Assembly: GCF_000178855.1 (NCBI RefSeq) | Contig: NZ_ADVG01000001.1 | Coordinates: 868,001 to 932,000, forward strand | Source: Ktedonobacter racemifer DSM 44963 | GTDB taxonomy: Bacteria; Chloroflexota; Ktedonobacteria; Ktedonobacterales; Ktedonobacteraceae | Direction of reading: 5' to 3' | DNA: 64,000 nt | Part shown: one piece after another, positions 1 through 8,927 of the stretch | Layout: every line of letters begins with the position of its first letter | How positions within the stretch are numbered: position 1 is the first letter of the stretch | Translations under genes and position numbers: made by a program | The notes under the pieces: generated by a model | The model's input: the letters and a program-made list of their open reading frames with translations, nothing else | The model's database searches: none | Told to the model about the DNA's origin: nothing

Positions 1-14
1 GCAGAAAGGTATAT

Positions 15-1523
15 ATGCAATTGGAAGAGGCAAGCATTGCCGAGCTACAGGCCGCCATGGACTCCGGGCGCCTTACCGCGCGCCAGTTAACCGAAGACTA
101 TATCGAACGCATCCAGCAGTTTGACCAGCAGGGGCCACACCTGCGATCTGTCCTTGAAATCAATCCCGAGGCCCTTGAGATCGCCGATGCGCTTGACGAG
201 GAGCGCCGAAACATGGGGCCACGAGGTCCACTCCACGGCATTCCCATCCTGCTCAAAGATAACATCGCTACCGCCGACCAGATGGAGACCACCGCTGGAT
301 CCCTGGCTCTGCTTGGATCACGCCCACGTCGCGACGCAACGGTGGCGCACAAACTCCGCGAAGCGGGAGCCATTCTCCTGGGGAAAACCAACCTCAGCGA
401 ATGGGCCAACTTTCGCTCAGACGCCTCTTCCAGTGGTTGGAGTGGCCGAGGAGGTCAGACCCGCAACCCCTATGTGCTCAATCGCACACCCTGTGGCTCC
501 AGTTCCGGCTCAGGCACAGCCATCGCTGCAAACCTGGCCGCCGCAGCTCTGGGAACTGAGACCGATGGTTCTATTCTCTGTCCCTCAGCCGTCTCCTGTC
601 TCGTCGGCATCAAGCCAACGGTCGATCTGACCAGCCGCGCGGGCGTGGTACCTATCGCGCATAGCCAGGATACCGTTGGTCCAATGGCGCGCACGGTCGC
701 AGACGCCGCCGCCCTTCTGAGCGCCATTACCGGTCCCGATGAACTCGACCCGGCAAGTCACGAGAATCCTCATCCAGGGGCAATTGACTACACGAAATTC
801 CTCGATGATAATGGGTTGAAGGGAGCACGCATTGGGGTAGCACGCGATGTCTATTTTGGCTATAGCGCCAGGGCGGACGCCATTATTGAAGAAGCTATCG
901 AGCAGTTGCGGAGCCTGGGGGCTGAGATTATTGATCCCACCAATATTCCTACTGCCAGGCAGATGAGCGAGTCCCAAAGCGAGATGATCGTCTTGCTACA
1001 TGAGTTTAAGGCCGACCTTAATAGCTACCTGGCGGATCTCGAAAGCAGTCCCGTGCGCAGCTTGGAGGAGATCATCGCCTTTAACAAGGCTCATGCCGCT
1101 AAGGAATTACCCTATTTTGGACAGGAATTGCTTCTGCGCGCCCAGGAGACAGTGGGACTGGATGCTCCCACCTACCTGCATGCTCTGGAGGAGAATCACC
1201 GCTTCTCGCGCCAGGAGGGGATCGATGCCATTATGGAGCAGCACAACCTGGACGCCCTGATCATGCCCACAGGCGCCCCCGCCTGGTGCATTGATGTCAT
1301 CGATGGAGACCATCCACTCGGCGGAAGCTCTCAGCCCGCGGCCCTGGCTGGCTACCCTGCGATCACCGTCCCGGCAGGCTTTGTCTTTGAGCTTCCCGTA
1401 GGGCTGACCTTTATGGGCCGCGCTTACAGCGAAGCAACCCTTATCCGCCTCGCCTACGCCTTTGAGCAGGGTACTCATGCCCGAAGAGCGCCAAAATATC
1501 TAGATACGATCGAAGTCAAATAA
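15..1523 (+). CDS. Amidase signature family enzyme
   Basis: Hydrolyses a carboxamide; the substrate cannot be told from sequence. The 502-residue length is usual for the amidase signature (AS) family. The catalytic lysine is visible in ILLKDNIAT near residue 80. The glycine/serine-rich signature GSSSGSGTAIAA lies near residues 159-170 and carries the cis-serine of the Ser-cisSer-Lys triad. The nucleophilic serine is expected in GTETDGSI near residue 180. No signal peptide is seen, so it is likely cytoplasmic. An AAAGG at 5-9 supports the ATG at 15. The gene stands alone and is followed by hairpins. It could be a generic amidase or a Glu-tRNA amidotransferase A paralogue; the absence of gatB/gatC nearby favours the former. 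Confidence 0.9.
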   Translation: MQLEEASIAELQAAMDSGRLTARQLTEDYIERIQQFDQQGPHLRSVLEINPEALEIADALDEERRNMGPRGPLHGIPILLKDNIATADQMETTAGSLALLGSRPRRDATVAHKLREAGAILLGKTNLSEWANFRSDASSSGWSGRGGQTRNPYVLNRTPCGSSSGSGTAIAANLAAAALGTETDGSILCPSAVSCLVGIKPTVDLTSRAGVVPIAHSQDTVGPMARTVADAAALLSAITGPDELDPASHENPHPGAIDYTKFLDDNGLKGARIGVARDVYFGYSARADAIIEEAIEQLRSLGAEIIDPTNIPTARQMSESQSEMIVLLHEFKADLNSYLADLESSPVRSLEEIIAFNKAHAAKELPYFGQELLLRAQETVGLDAPTYLHALEENHRFSRQEGIDAIMEQHNLDALIMPTGAPAWCIDVIDGDHPLGGSSQPAALAGYPAITVPAGFVFELPVGLTFMGRAYSEATLIRLAYAFEQGTHARRAPKYLDTIEVK

Positions 1524-1534
1524 AAAGAGATGTT

Positions 1535-1641
1535 CTCAGCGTCTGCGACGCTGAGCAGGGTGATGAGATGAGGGATAAAAATGCCTTCAGCATTTTTATC
1601 CCTCATCTCATCACCCTGTGAGCCACATAGTGGCGAGAAGT
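1535..1641. repeat. Long perfect palindrome with conserved tail, copy 1
   Basis: A short hairpin (1535-1543 with 1547-1555) is followed by a perfect inverted repeat with 29-base arms (1556-1584 and 1590-1618) and a 5-base loop. After it comes a tail, 1618-1641, containing GAGCCACATAGTGGCGAGAA. The tail recurs in inverted form beside another palindrome at 54571-54658. It lies between the convergent ends of the amidase and the YggT-like gene, so it may also act as a bidirectional terminator. Confidence 0.8.
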
Positions 1642-1644
1642 TCT

Positions 1645-2157
1645 TTAAGCGCGTACCGTTGGGCCCAACGCGACCCGGCTCAACGCCACCAGGCCCCAGG
1701 CAATCAGGGCATAGATAAGCATCGCAATCAGCGTTGAGATCTCAAACATGCTCGCCTGGCCAAAGGATGGATCACTAAAGATGCCTTTGAACGGTCCCAT
1801 AAAGACATAGCTTAGATCATACAGCCCCTTGACGAAACCGTTAGATTCATTGGCGCCCAACAGGCGGAAGATAAAGCGCAAAAGCAGGATAATTTCTAAC
1901 ACGCTGAGGATAAAGTAGATGGTTGCCGCCACCCAATAGCGCATCTTGGCCCGCTGCACATCAGGATTAACATAGACCTCCTCGCGCCGCTCCACCTGAT
2001 TGGGTCCTACATAGCGCTCCTGCTGGCTCTGGACATAGCCATCGCCTTCATTCCTGCGGTAGACCCGCTCATCATAGACGGGTTCCGTTGGTTCTTGAGC
2101 CTGTTGATAACCTTGCTGCGGATATCGTGGATCCGACCCATAAGGTTGATTACTCAT
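1645..2157 (-). CDS. YggT family integral membrane protein
   Basis: A 170-residue protein with a hydrophilic, Gln/Tyr/Pro-rich N-terminal half (to about residue 68). Two hydrophobic segments follow: near 72-95 (YFILSVLEIILLLRFIFRLL) and near 142-162. Between them lies a loop with FMGPFKGIF. This matches the YggT family, small membrane proteins of poorly defined role linked to envelope organisation and osmotic stress. An AAGGAGGAG lies about ten bases upstream of the ATG at 2157. It is monocistronic and converges with the amidase. The cytoplasmic tail is longer than in most YggT proteins. Confidence 0.75.
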   Translation of the reverse strand: MSNQPYGSDPRYPQQGYQQAQEPTEPVYDERVYRRNEGDGYVQSQQERYVGPNQVERREEVYVNPDVQRAKMRYWVAATIYFILSVLEIILLLRFIFRLLGANESNGFVKGLYDLSYVFMGPFKGIFSDPSFGQASMFEISTLIAMLIYALIAWGLVALSRVALGPTVRA

Positions 2158-2399
2158 ATGATGTCTCCTCCTTGGAACTCAATCAGCCTGCTACCACTCT
2201 AAATATCGCGGACAGAACAAAACACAGAAAACCCGTTCCTTAAGATTATTACGAAACGTACCTGCGTTCAGACTCTCAAGCACATCTGCCAGACAGGCGA
2301 ATCTTGCCCTGTCTACTGAGTATAACGCTTCAGCCTGTTATTGCTCACATGTCCAAACCTCGGGTACCACCTGAGGCCTTTTTTCCGTCACCTTATCGC

Positions 2400-3359
2400 T
2401 CATTTCCCGGCGGTAGACTCTTTTTGTAAGTAGCGTGCAGTTTCAAGCGACCAATCTAGATTCCCTCGTATCAATGCGCGCAGTGCTGCGGTATAGCTCT
2501 GCAATTGCGCCTCAAAGAGGGGAAAATGTGTAATCAGCCGCTGTTCAGCCAGGAGGAAATCCTTCGTCTCTCTCTCTATCATTTCAGATGTTACATTTAC
2601 AGCATCCTGCAAAGGCAATTGATAGGTATGTTGCAACACGAGCACCAGGTTATTGACATCATGGTGCTCTATCTCCTTCCTCAGAGAAACGATATCATTA
2701 GCCCAGCACACAATATTGTTCGTCATGCGCAGGATCGCTTGAAAATCATCGCTCAAGCGCAAAGTACTTGGAAAGGAGATACGCTCCACAAAATCAATAA
2801 AGTCGATCCCCATGAGCATACCGCTAGAGCTCTGGCGATTTTCAATATACGTGTCCACGCCCGGCACACGTCCCTGCGCTCGATTATCCGCCTCCCAACA
2901 TGTACCGGCGAAGTAATTGGCAACCAGGTGGCGTTTAAAGCGCGCTTGCCAGGATGCAGTCGCCTCCTGAGTTGTTCGCGACCAGAGATCATGCAGCGCT
3001 TCCGTTAATGGTTTCTTAAAATCCTCGGATATGCCGTAGAGAGTGACTATAAACTCATTCATAATAAACTTCATCTGTTTTGGGTGCTGGCTCATCGCCC
3101 CTTCACTAAAAAGATCATCCACAATAAACAACCAGGTGAGCCAATCAGCAAGCAGCAATAGCTCACCCACTGTCGCCGTGGGATAGCAACGCGCGACGAG
3201 CCAACCCATCCGTGCTGCTGCGAAATGGCGTGCTGTTTCATCCTTCAGCAAACGGAAATGTTGTACCCAGCCCTGTGTATGGTCCTGGACAATCTGGACA
3301 TGCTGGCTGACACGTGGCTCAAAGGGACAATAAAGTGGGGGTATATGTATATGTTCCAT
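2400..3359 (-). CDS. Class I terpene synthase
   Basis: Predicted to ionise a prenyl diphosphate and cyclise it to a terpene; the product cannot be predicted. The two Mg2+-binding motifs of class I terpene synthases are present. The Asp-rich motif is FIVDDLFSE at residues 79-86, and the NSE motif is NDIVSLRKE near residue 220 (N-D-x-x-S-x-x-x-E). A C-terminal RY pair (ETARYLQ) is also present. At 319 residues it has the usual length for a single-domain bacterial enzyme such as pentalenene or germacradienol synthases. The gene for a SorC-type regulator lies 81 bp upstream on the same strand, so the two may be co-transcribed. No cytochrome P450 or prenyltransferase is adjacent. Confidence 0.85.
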   Translation of the reverse strand: MEHIHIPPLYCPFEPRVSQHVQIVQDHTQGWVQHFRLLKDETARHFAAARMGWLVARCYPTATVGELLLLADWLTWLFIVDDLFSEGAMSQHPKQMKFIMNEFIVTLYGISEDFKKPLTEALHDLWSRTTQEATASWQARFKRHLVANYFAGTCWEADNRAQGRVPGVDTYIENRQSSSGMLMGIDFIDFVERISFPSTLRLSDDFQAILRMTNNIVCWANDIVSLRKEIEHHDVNNLVLVLQHTYQLPLQDAVNVTSEMIERETKDFLLAEQRLITHFPLFEAQLQSYTAALRALIRGNLDWSLETARYLQKESTAGK

Positions 3360-3440
3360 AAGCTTATATTACGGTAAGATATGCTCTTCAATAGAGCAGC
3401 TTGCCGCATCCTTTGTATGACCAGGGTAGGCATGTCGTAC

Positions 3441-4505
3441 TCAGATTTCCAACAAAAGCTGGGCGGTCACATGATCAGTGATTAAAATGTTAGCCACACC
3501 GGCTCTCAAGACGGCACGAATGGCTGGAATATAGCCTGGACCGCCCCCAGCAACGAGAATCGACTTCTTTCCGCTGCCTTGCAATATCGTCTTTAAGCGA
3601 GGTATCTCAAACCCTGTAAGGTAATAGGGAGGCGAGTCCAGAAGCTCATTGATACAGCGCCCCCTGACATCAAACACCCAGTGGTTAATATCAGCCACTG
3701 GATTGAGGTTATCTATAGCCTGCATTTGCTCTTGAGAGATAATGCCGTGCGTGATAACATCATCATTCGTGTGAGGAGGCCAGACGCTCAACATAAAAAT
3801 CGAGGCTTGCTCATACAGCGAATAGGCCGCATCTAGCATAGGATAGTTTCGAATCAGGGCCTGAAATCCCTCTAAGTTAAAATCGTCTGTGGCATTGGGG
3901 AAAAACGCTCCTGCACAGAACCAGGTATGCCTTCCTCCATAAGCAGTCGCAATATCATGCGCAATCAAGTTCGCATCGCCATAGGTGGTGCGAGCCTGGA
4001 CAAAACCAATCGTTGCGATAACATCGAGATTGGGAAGCAGCTTCGTTGGCTTGAGATACCGCTCCATGTTGCGCATAAATGTGCTACCACCACAGATAGC
4101 CAGCTTATCTCCATCTTTCAAAAGCTGATCAAGGTAATCAGCCGCCGCGGTGGTAATTTCAATCACAACATCGTCAAAGGAAGACTGGCCCTCTTTCAGA
4201 TGATCAAAGCTGCGGCCCGGAACAAGAACCAGGTCTTCTAGATCCAACTCTGTGCGAACATCACGCGCCAGATTCCGCAAAAAGCCCGCGCGCAGATCAG
4301 GCACAATCGAAATACGCACAATACCTCGCTCTTTAGCCTTCTGGAGTGCCTTACTTACGGTCTGCCTGGAGCAGTACTCCTTCTCAGCGATCATCTCTTG
4401 AGAATATCCCTCTTCATAGTAGAGATGTGCAACTTTACGAAGAAAGCGCTCATCGCCGAGCAATCTTGTCTCTGAACCGCCTACTTGTGGCCCATCTACT
4501 GGCAT
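3441..4505 (-). CDS. SorC/DeoR-type transcriptional regulator with sugar-binding domain
   Basis: A 354-residue DNA-binding regulator. The N-terminal helix-turn-helix (residues about 24-52, YSQEMIAEKEYCSRQTVSKA) is of the sigma-like type found in SorC-family regulators. A long effector-binding domain resembling phosphosugar-binding folds follows, with the glycine-rich patch ICGGSTFMRNM near 140 and VAGGGPGYIPAI near 320. It lies directly upstream of the terpene synthase in the same direction, so it probably controls that gene, itself, or both. SorC proteins usually respond to a sugar phosphate, but here no sugar operon is adjacent and the ligand is unknown. A GGAAAGGA lies about 14 bases before the ATG. 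Confidence 0.8.
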   Translation of the reverse strand: MPVDGPQVGGSETRLLGDERFLRKVAHLYYEEGYSQEMIAEKEYCSRQTVSKALQKAKERGIVRISIVPDLRAGFLRNLARDVRTELDLEDLVLVPGRSFDHLKEGQSSFDDVVIEITTAAADYLDQLLKDGDKLAICGGSTFMRNMERYLKPTKLLPNLDVIATIGFVQARTTYGDANLIAHDIATAYGGRHTWFCAGAFFPNATDDFNLEGFQALIRNYPMLDAAYSLYEQASIFMLSVWPPHTNDDVITHGIISQEQMQAIDNLNPVADINHWVFDVRGRCINELLDSPPYYLTGFEIPRLKTILQGSGKKSILVAGGGPGYIPAIRAVLRAGVANILITDHVTAQLLLEI

Positions 4506-5179
4506 AGCATCTCAATTCCTTTCCATCTGAACCAGGTTTTCTTGCATCTCTGGGCAACACGGCCAGACATATGGGGGGTGGATATAGCGAAGCACGCAAA
4601 ATCTAGCTTTTACGTTATAGAAAGAGCATACCCTATATTCATAGGCAATGCAAGTATTTAACCTGTATATTCTCAAAAATGTTCTCTTTACCACCTTTGC
4701 ATGATGAGAGAACTTTTTTCTACAAAAAGCTACGCATTGTTACTCTTCTTCATGGGAAGGAACATAGCAGCTATTTTTACCAAAACATAACGCACCCTCT
4801 TTTTTCAAGTAAGTGTAAACAATATCCTCAAAGCAACTACTTTAATTACAAGTACTTTCCAAGCAGGCAATATCTTACATATGTCCTCACGGAAACATAT
4901 ATTGAACAACAAATTCTGTCTCCCTACGCCTATGACAACTGTCTTTTAAAAAACTGCTTTAAGACTATCCTCGGATTCATCCTATTATTTGCGCAAATGC
5001 TACAATTTTTACAATTTCTCATAAATTGTATGTTAACTGACAATCCTGTGTTATACTCTTACTGGGAGAGTTAAGAAACATCCAGGACATTATACCTCGC
5101 AAGTGCACTTACGCTTGTCAGGTTCGCAGTACGACGTACCCAAAATCAAGAGTAGGGAAGAGTGAGAAAGGGGTTCTTG
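4506..5179. other. AT-rich intergenic region
   Basis: About 670 bases of markedly AT-rich sequence separate the divergent SorC regulator and the radical SAM gene. No convincing gene is seen. An open frame at 4679-5074 has low-complexity, atypical composition and no ribosome-binding site. The region presumably holds both promoters. Confidence 0.6.
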
Positions 5180-6001
5180 ATGAAGAAGCGCATTATGTTC
5201 AAAGTTGAAAAAAATCGCGTTCTTGTCCCGGTTGGGGAGCCCTGCCCCTTTGGTTGCCGCTACTGCTATACGCGTGGTGGCGAGGTTGGACTTTCGCGTG
5301 TAGATCCAGAGGAGGTTCTTACCCAGTTTGAGGCTTTCGTGCACGAAGCTGCCTTTGATACGATCCAATTTGGCTATGATGGCGACCCTTTCGCACGTCC
5401 CGAGAGAGGAATAGCCATGCTAGGACGACTGGCCACCTACGGTAAACATGTTAATTTCAGCACAAAGGGCGCGATGAACGCCACCACGCTAGAGGGATTA
5501 GCCGCTATTCAAAGCCGGATGGAAGCATATGGTACAACCTTAAGCGCGCTGGTATCTGTCAGTTGCTGGGACTCTGCCCCACTTGTCGAGCCTCATACCC
5601 CCTCACCTGCCGAGCGTATGCAGACCGTTGCTAGCTTGAAACGCCTGGGCATTCCTGTCTTTATCGCTGTACGCCCTATCCTTCCCCATATTCCAGACCT
5701 TGAATACGAGCGCCTGGTGGCCGAGGCGCTGCTGGCAGGCTGTGATGGCTTTGTGCTTGGGCCGCTCTACGTCGATGACCGTGGACAATTCGCACGTTTC
5801 ATTCCGCCCGAGGTACTGACACAGGTACCCAGTCGGAGAGCAACAGTCTCCTGGTCCGCGCATGCCCCGGAATGGACCCGTTATGAAGACGAGGCGCGCC
5901 TCCAACGGCTGGCAACCTTCATCGAGAAGAAAGAGGGAACGGTGTACACTTCGTCGGCCGATGCCATGGCGGGCCTGAGCCAGAGGAGAGCAGTGGCATG
6001 A
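5180..6001 (+). CDS. Radical SAM protein (spore photoproduct lyase-like)
   Basis: Predicted to bind a [4Fe-4S] cluster and S-adenosylmethionine. The cluster motif CPFGCRYC (CxxxCxxC) is near residues 24-31 and is followed by YTRGG. A second SAM-contact region (QFGYDGDPFARPERG) and a typical partial TIM barrel follow. The CxxxCxxC placement and downstream pattern resemble uncharacterised radical SAM proteins of the spore photoproduct lyase-like branch. I chose the ATG at 5180 because GAAAGGGG (5165-5172) sits seven bases upstream; this gives 273 residues. It overlaps the next gene, a CYTH-domain protein, by four bases (ATGA), so the two are translationally coupled. The substrate is unknown. 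Confidence 0.8.
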   Translation: MKKRIMFKVEKNRVLVPVGEPCPFGCRYCYTRGGEVGLSRVDPEEVLTQFEAFVHEAAFDTIQFGYDGDPFARPERGIAMLGRLATYGKHVNFSTKGAMNATTLEGLAAIQSRMEAYGTTLSALVSVSCWDSAPLVEPHTPSPAERMQTVASLKRLGIPVFIAVRPILPHIPDLEYERLVAEALLAGCDGFVLGPLYVDDRGQFARFIPPEVLTQVPSRRATVSWSAHAPEWTRYEDEARLQRLATFIEKKEGTVYTSSADAMAGLSQRRAVA

Positions 6002-6648
6002 TTGAAGTTGAAGTAAAATGTGCTGTCGTGCCTCAAGCGTGGCCCTTGCTTGAAGCCAGGTTACGCGAGGCCCGCTTCGAGCGGCACATCCACAATGTCG
6101 ATGTCTACTACGATACACCTGATTGGGATCTGCTCCAGAGGGCGATTTTCCTGCGAGTACGCAACCAGCAAAAGCTTGAGTTTAAGTTCAATGAGCAGGC
6201 GGAGAAAGCCCATATTCAGAGTACCGAGCGTGCTTTTGCGCTCCAACCACAGCCCGATCAAGCGGCGGCGATGAACGAGCTCTTTAGCCATTTTCTTCCC
6301 GCCTGGAACCCGATGCCCACCTGGGAGGCCACCCAGCTGGAAAACAACCTGGTGGAACTTGCACGAATCGAGAATACGCGCCGGCAGTATAGCCTGGACT
6401 CGGTCCAGCTCTGTGTGGATCATGTCACGGGCCTGGGCGACTTTCTTGAGGCCGAGATCGAGTGTTCAGAGGGGACGGATACGCGTCAGGCACGCGCCCA
6501 ACTCTACACATTTATCGCGGAATTCGCCGCCGAACCGCTCCCCATTGGCTACGTTGAACTCTGGTTACGACAACATAATCCCCAGGCCTACCACAAAGGT
6601 GTCTACCAGTTACCCAGCGACTCTGTACCGAGCCAACAAGATAGCTAG
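5998..6648 (+). CDS. CYTH-domain phosphohydrolase (class IV adenylate cyclase/ThTPase-like)
   Basis: A 216-residue protein beginning MIEVEVKCAV, which carries the ExExK signature of the CYTH superfamily (tunnel-shaped enzymes acting on triphosphates). Further acidic and basic tunnel residues are in LRVRNQQKLEFKFNE near 55-70, RIENTRRQYSL near 122-132 and FLEAEIEC near 149. Family members hydrolyse inorganic triphosphate or thiamine triphosphate, or make cAMP; sequence alone does not decide which. Its start overlaps the stop of the radical SAM gene (ATGA at 5998-6001), an operon arrangement that suggests a shared pathway. The C-terminal 25 residues are extra to the domain. Confidence 0.8.
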   Translation: MIEVEVKCAVVPQAWPLLEARLREARFERHIHNVDVYYDTPDWDLLQRAIFLRVRNQQKLEFKFNEQAEKAHIQSTERAFALQPQPDQAAAMNELFSHFLPAWNPMPTWEATQLENNLVELARIENTRRQYSLDSVQLCVDHVTGLGDFLEAEIECSEGTDTRQARAQLYTFIAEFAAEPLPIGYVELWLRQHNPQAYHKGVYQLPSDSVPSQQDS

Positions 6649-6730
6649 ACCAGCATATCTGCACGCTTTCGATGGTTAAGGCAGATACATTTCTTAATTG
6701 TCTATTTTTCGCCAAAGGAGGACTCAACTC

Positions 6731-7003
6731 ATGCCATCTACCAAGGATACCTATGCGCTTGCATTTCGTCGTTCCATGACCTTCAGCGATATCTACGGCC
6801 ATAGCACCTATTTTTCTGTGGCCGAAATCTATCCCAATGTGCAAATATTACGCATTATCCACGAGACCACTCAATCTCCAGCGCTCTATGAACTCTCTGT
6901 TACCATCGATGGTGAGCCCAGGCTCATCATTGTCCAGCAAGCTTGCGTGGAGCTGCACAAAACGCCTGCGACCCCAGTTAGTCTGACGCGTATCAGCGCC
7001 TAA
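6731..7003 (+). CDS. Small protein of unknown function
   Basis: Not recognised. An AAAGGAGGA at 6714-6722 lies nine bases before the ATG at 6731, which strongly supports a 90-residue product rather than the longer frame from 6698. The sequence alternates hydrophobic and charged residues (ILRIIHETTQ, LSVTIDGEPRLIIVQQACVEL), suggesting a small soluble beta-rich domain. It has no membrane segment or cysteine motif. It follows the CYTH gene by 82 bases on the same strand and could be the third gene of that operon. It converges with the DUF1684 gene, leaving only 21 bases between their stops. Confidence 0.65.
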   Translation: MPSTKDTYALAFRRSMTFSDIYGHSTYFSVAEIYPNVQILRIIHETTQSPALYELSVTIDGEPRLIIVQQACVELHKTPATPVSLTRISA

Positions 7004-7024
7004 ATCCTGGACTCAGGCGCCCTT

Positions 7025-7663
7025 TTACTTATAACGCAGCTCGCCTGCGCGTAGAGGCACGCGCAATTGATTCTCTCGGGGCGCGAGAGGACACATCCAG
7101 GCGTCATTGTAAGCGCAGGATGGATTATACGCATAATTAAAGTCGAGCATGATTTGCTGCTGGTGCGCCATTCCTGGAACGGGCAGCCAGTCGCTCCCTT
7201 TGATGGTATCAAAGAGGTAGCGCCCACCGCCATACGCCTCTTCAGGGCAGGTCAAGTCTCGGAAGGGAAGAAAAAGGCCGCCACCATAGATATCGAGCCA
7301 GTAGATATGCAGCGTCACCGGTTCCTGCTCAACGGCGAAACGCACGCGTCCCACCGTGAGCATGGTCATTTGCTCAGTACTGCTCATCGTAATGGTCTGT
7401 CGCTGTGGCTCGACATCGGTCTCAATCGTGACCGCAAAGCGGAGCGTGGGATTGTATGGGAAGTACCGCAAGCCGGAGAAGACGCGACGCTGCTCAGCAT
7501 CAAGCGCCGACTGTGAGTGCTGAGCAAAGAGTGTGTCACGGCTCTGGCGAAAACGCTGCCACACCATCTCTGCATCCTCTCCAGCAGGTATGGCCTGGTT
7601 CCGCTCACGGTACATGGCCTGAACGCGCAAACGGTAATCATACAAATCGAGATACATAGACAC
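7025..7663 (-). CDS. DUF1684 family protein
   Basis: A 212-residue soluble protein matching DUF1684. The characteristic C-terminal block is present: YGGGRYLFDTIKGSDW near 140-155, then LDFNYAYNPSCAYNDAW, CPLAPRENQLRVPLRAGE and the end. The N-terminal part (YRERNQAIPAGEDAEMVWQRFRQSRDTLF) also fits. No catalytic function is established for the family. AGAGAGGTG lies just upstream of the ATG. It sits 36 bases downstream of the PPK2-family gene on the same strand, so the pair may be an operon. Confidence 0.8.
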   Translation of the reverse strand: MSMYLDLYDYRLRVQAMYRERNQAIPAGEDAEMVWQRFRQSRDTLFAQHSQSALDAEQRRVFSGLRYFPYNPTLRFAVTIETDVEPQRQTITMSSTEQMTMLTVGRVRFAVEQEPVTLHIYWLDIYGGGLFLPFRDLTCPEEAYGGGRYLFDTIKGSDWLPVPGMAHQQQIMLDFNYAYNPSCAYNDAWMCPLAPRENQLRVPLRAGELRYK

Positions 7664-7699
7664 CTCTCTACTCGTTTTATTTTCTCGTGCCTGCTCTGG

Positions 7700-8542
7700 C
7701 TATTTCTCTGCCCGGATGTGCATCTGCTTCAAAGCCTCCAGCTCACGCTGACCACGCGCCAGCAAGTCCTTTTGCCATTCGTCTTTATATGGCTTCAGCG
7801 TATCTGCCAGCGTCTGGGCAATGGCCAGATTACGATACCACTTATGATTGGCGGGCACAATATACCAGGGTGCTTGTTTCGTGCTACATTTGCTCAAGGC
7901 ATCCTCATATGCCTCCTGGTAATCACCCCAAAACTGCCGCTCCTTCCAATCATCGACGCTCAGCTTCCAGGACTTCTCAGGCTCGTCCTCGCGCGCCTTT
8001 AAACGCCTGGCTTGCTCATCTTTGCTGATATGCAAGAAAAACTTGACCACGATAGTATTGCTCTCAGTTAACATTTCTTCAAAGGCATTAATGATATGAT
8101 AACGCTTGCGCCAGGTAGACTCTGGTACAAGATTATGTACACGCACTATCAGCACATCCTCGTAGTGTGAGCGATTAAAAACTCCAAACATGCCCCGTGG
8201 TGGTACATGTTGATGGATACGCCAGAGAAAATCATGTTGCAACTCATCCTGGGAAGGGGCTTTAAATGAATGCACCTGGCAGCCCTGGGGATTCAAAGAA
8301 CTCAACACATGACGAATGGTGCCATCCTTACCACTGGTATCCATCCCCTGTAGAATCATCAAAAAGCTATGCTTCTGCGCCGCCGTCATCAGCTCCTGGA
8401 GTTCTCCCAGTTCCTGGCTCAGTTTCTGCAACTGCTTCTCGGCTGCATCACGATCAATCTGGCTTGCAATGTGGTCGGGGTCATAGTCCTTGAGCTTGAT
8501 ATAATCGCCTTCTTTGACCTTCCACAAGAGATCCTCACTCAT
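7700..8542 (-). CDS. Polyphosphate kinase 2 family protein
   Basis: Transfers phosphate between polyphosphate and nucleotides; the direction and nucleotide preference are not determined. The Walker A-like loop GMDTSGKDG is at residues 66-74, and the lid/Walker B region has NRSHYEDVLIVRVHN near 125. Arg-rich lid residues (KRYHIINAFEEM) follow, and WYIVPANHKWYRN lies near the C terminus. The 280-residue single-domain form is typical of PPK2 class I/III enzymes. I chose the ATG at 8542 because AGAAGGA lies about nine bases upstream; longer frames to 8593 lack a ribosome-binding site. The DUF1684 gene is immediately downstream. Confidence 0.9.
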   Translation of the reverse strand: MSEDLLWKVKEGDYIKLKDYDPDHIASQIDRDAAEKQLQKLSQELGELQELMTAAQKHSFLMILQGMDTSGKDGTIRHVLSSLNPQGCQVHSFKAPSQDELQHDFLWRIHQHVPPRGMFGVFNRSHYEDVLIVRVHNLVPESTWRKRYHIINAFEEMLTESNTIVVKFFLHISKDEQARRLKAREDEPEKSWKLSVDDWKERQFWGDYQEAYEDALSKCSTKQAPWYIVPANHKWYRNLAIAQTLADTLKPYKDEWQKDLLARGQRELEALKQMHIRAEK

Positions 8543-8777
8543 AGCTTTCATCCTTCTTTCTGCTCTAGAGGGTATACGCATACCAGGCAGCATGATTTCC
8601 GTTCTCTATGCCTTGACACGGTCGGCCACAGGGAAACGTTGCGTAGTAGGTCATAGGGACACAATACCAAGCATTCTTCTCTCACAATAGTACAGCATAA
8701 GGAAACTTATTATACAATAAAGATAGAGGAAGAAGCGGCGTCAGAGACAAGCATATTACAGAGAACGGCCCAGAAAG

Positions 8778-8799
8778 CCCCGCTTTTTCTAAGGCGGGG
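8778..8799. repeat. GC hairpin resembling the end of a TnpB-type element
   Basis: CCCCGC (8778-8783) pairs with GCGGGG (8794-8799) across a T-rich loop, in the context AAGCCCCGC…GCGGGGATGAAT. This is the form of the hairpin that closes the omegaRNA/right end of many IS200/IS605 elements. Here it lies about 350 bases upstream of the decayed tnpB, in the opposite sense, so it may belong to a lost neighbouring element. Confidence 0.45.
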
Positions 8800-8927
8800 A
8801 TGAATGGGCGTTCCTTTCGGGCTGGTTGGGTGAAGGGGAAGCATCACTCTTCTTTCGTACTGTGTTCTCCACAGGATGAAGAAAGATCATGTCTTCTCTT
8901 GTCTCACGCTTGCGCGCGAAACTCCTT

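Noticed and set aside
2357..2385. Hairpin with T-run (CCTCGGGT…ACCTGAGG then TTTTTT) as a terminator
   Set aside because: The T-run is on the plus strand, where no gene lies upstream; it would not serve the minus-strand terpene synthase.
4679..5074. 131-codon frame in the AT-rich gap upstream of the radical SAM gene
   Set aside because: Composition is low-complexity and AT-driven, no ribosome-binding site precedes it, and no domain pattern is seen.
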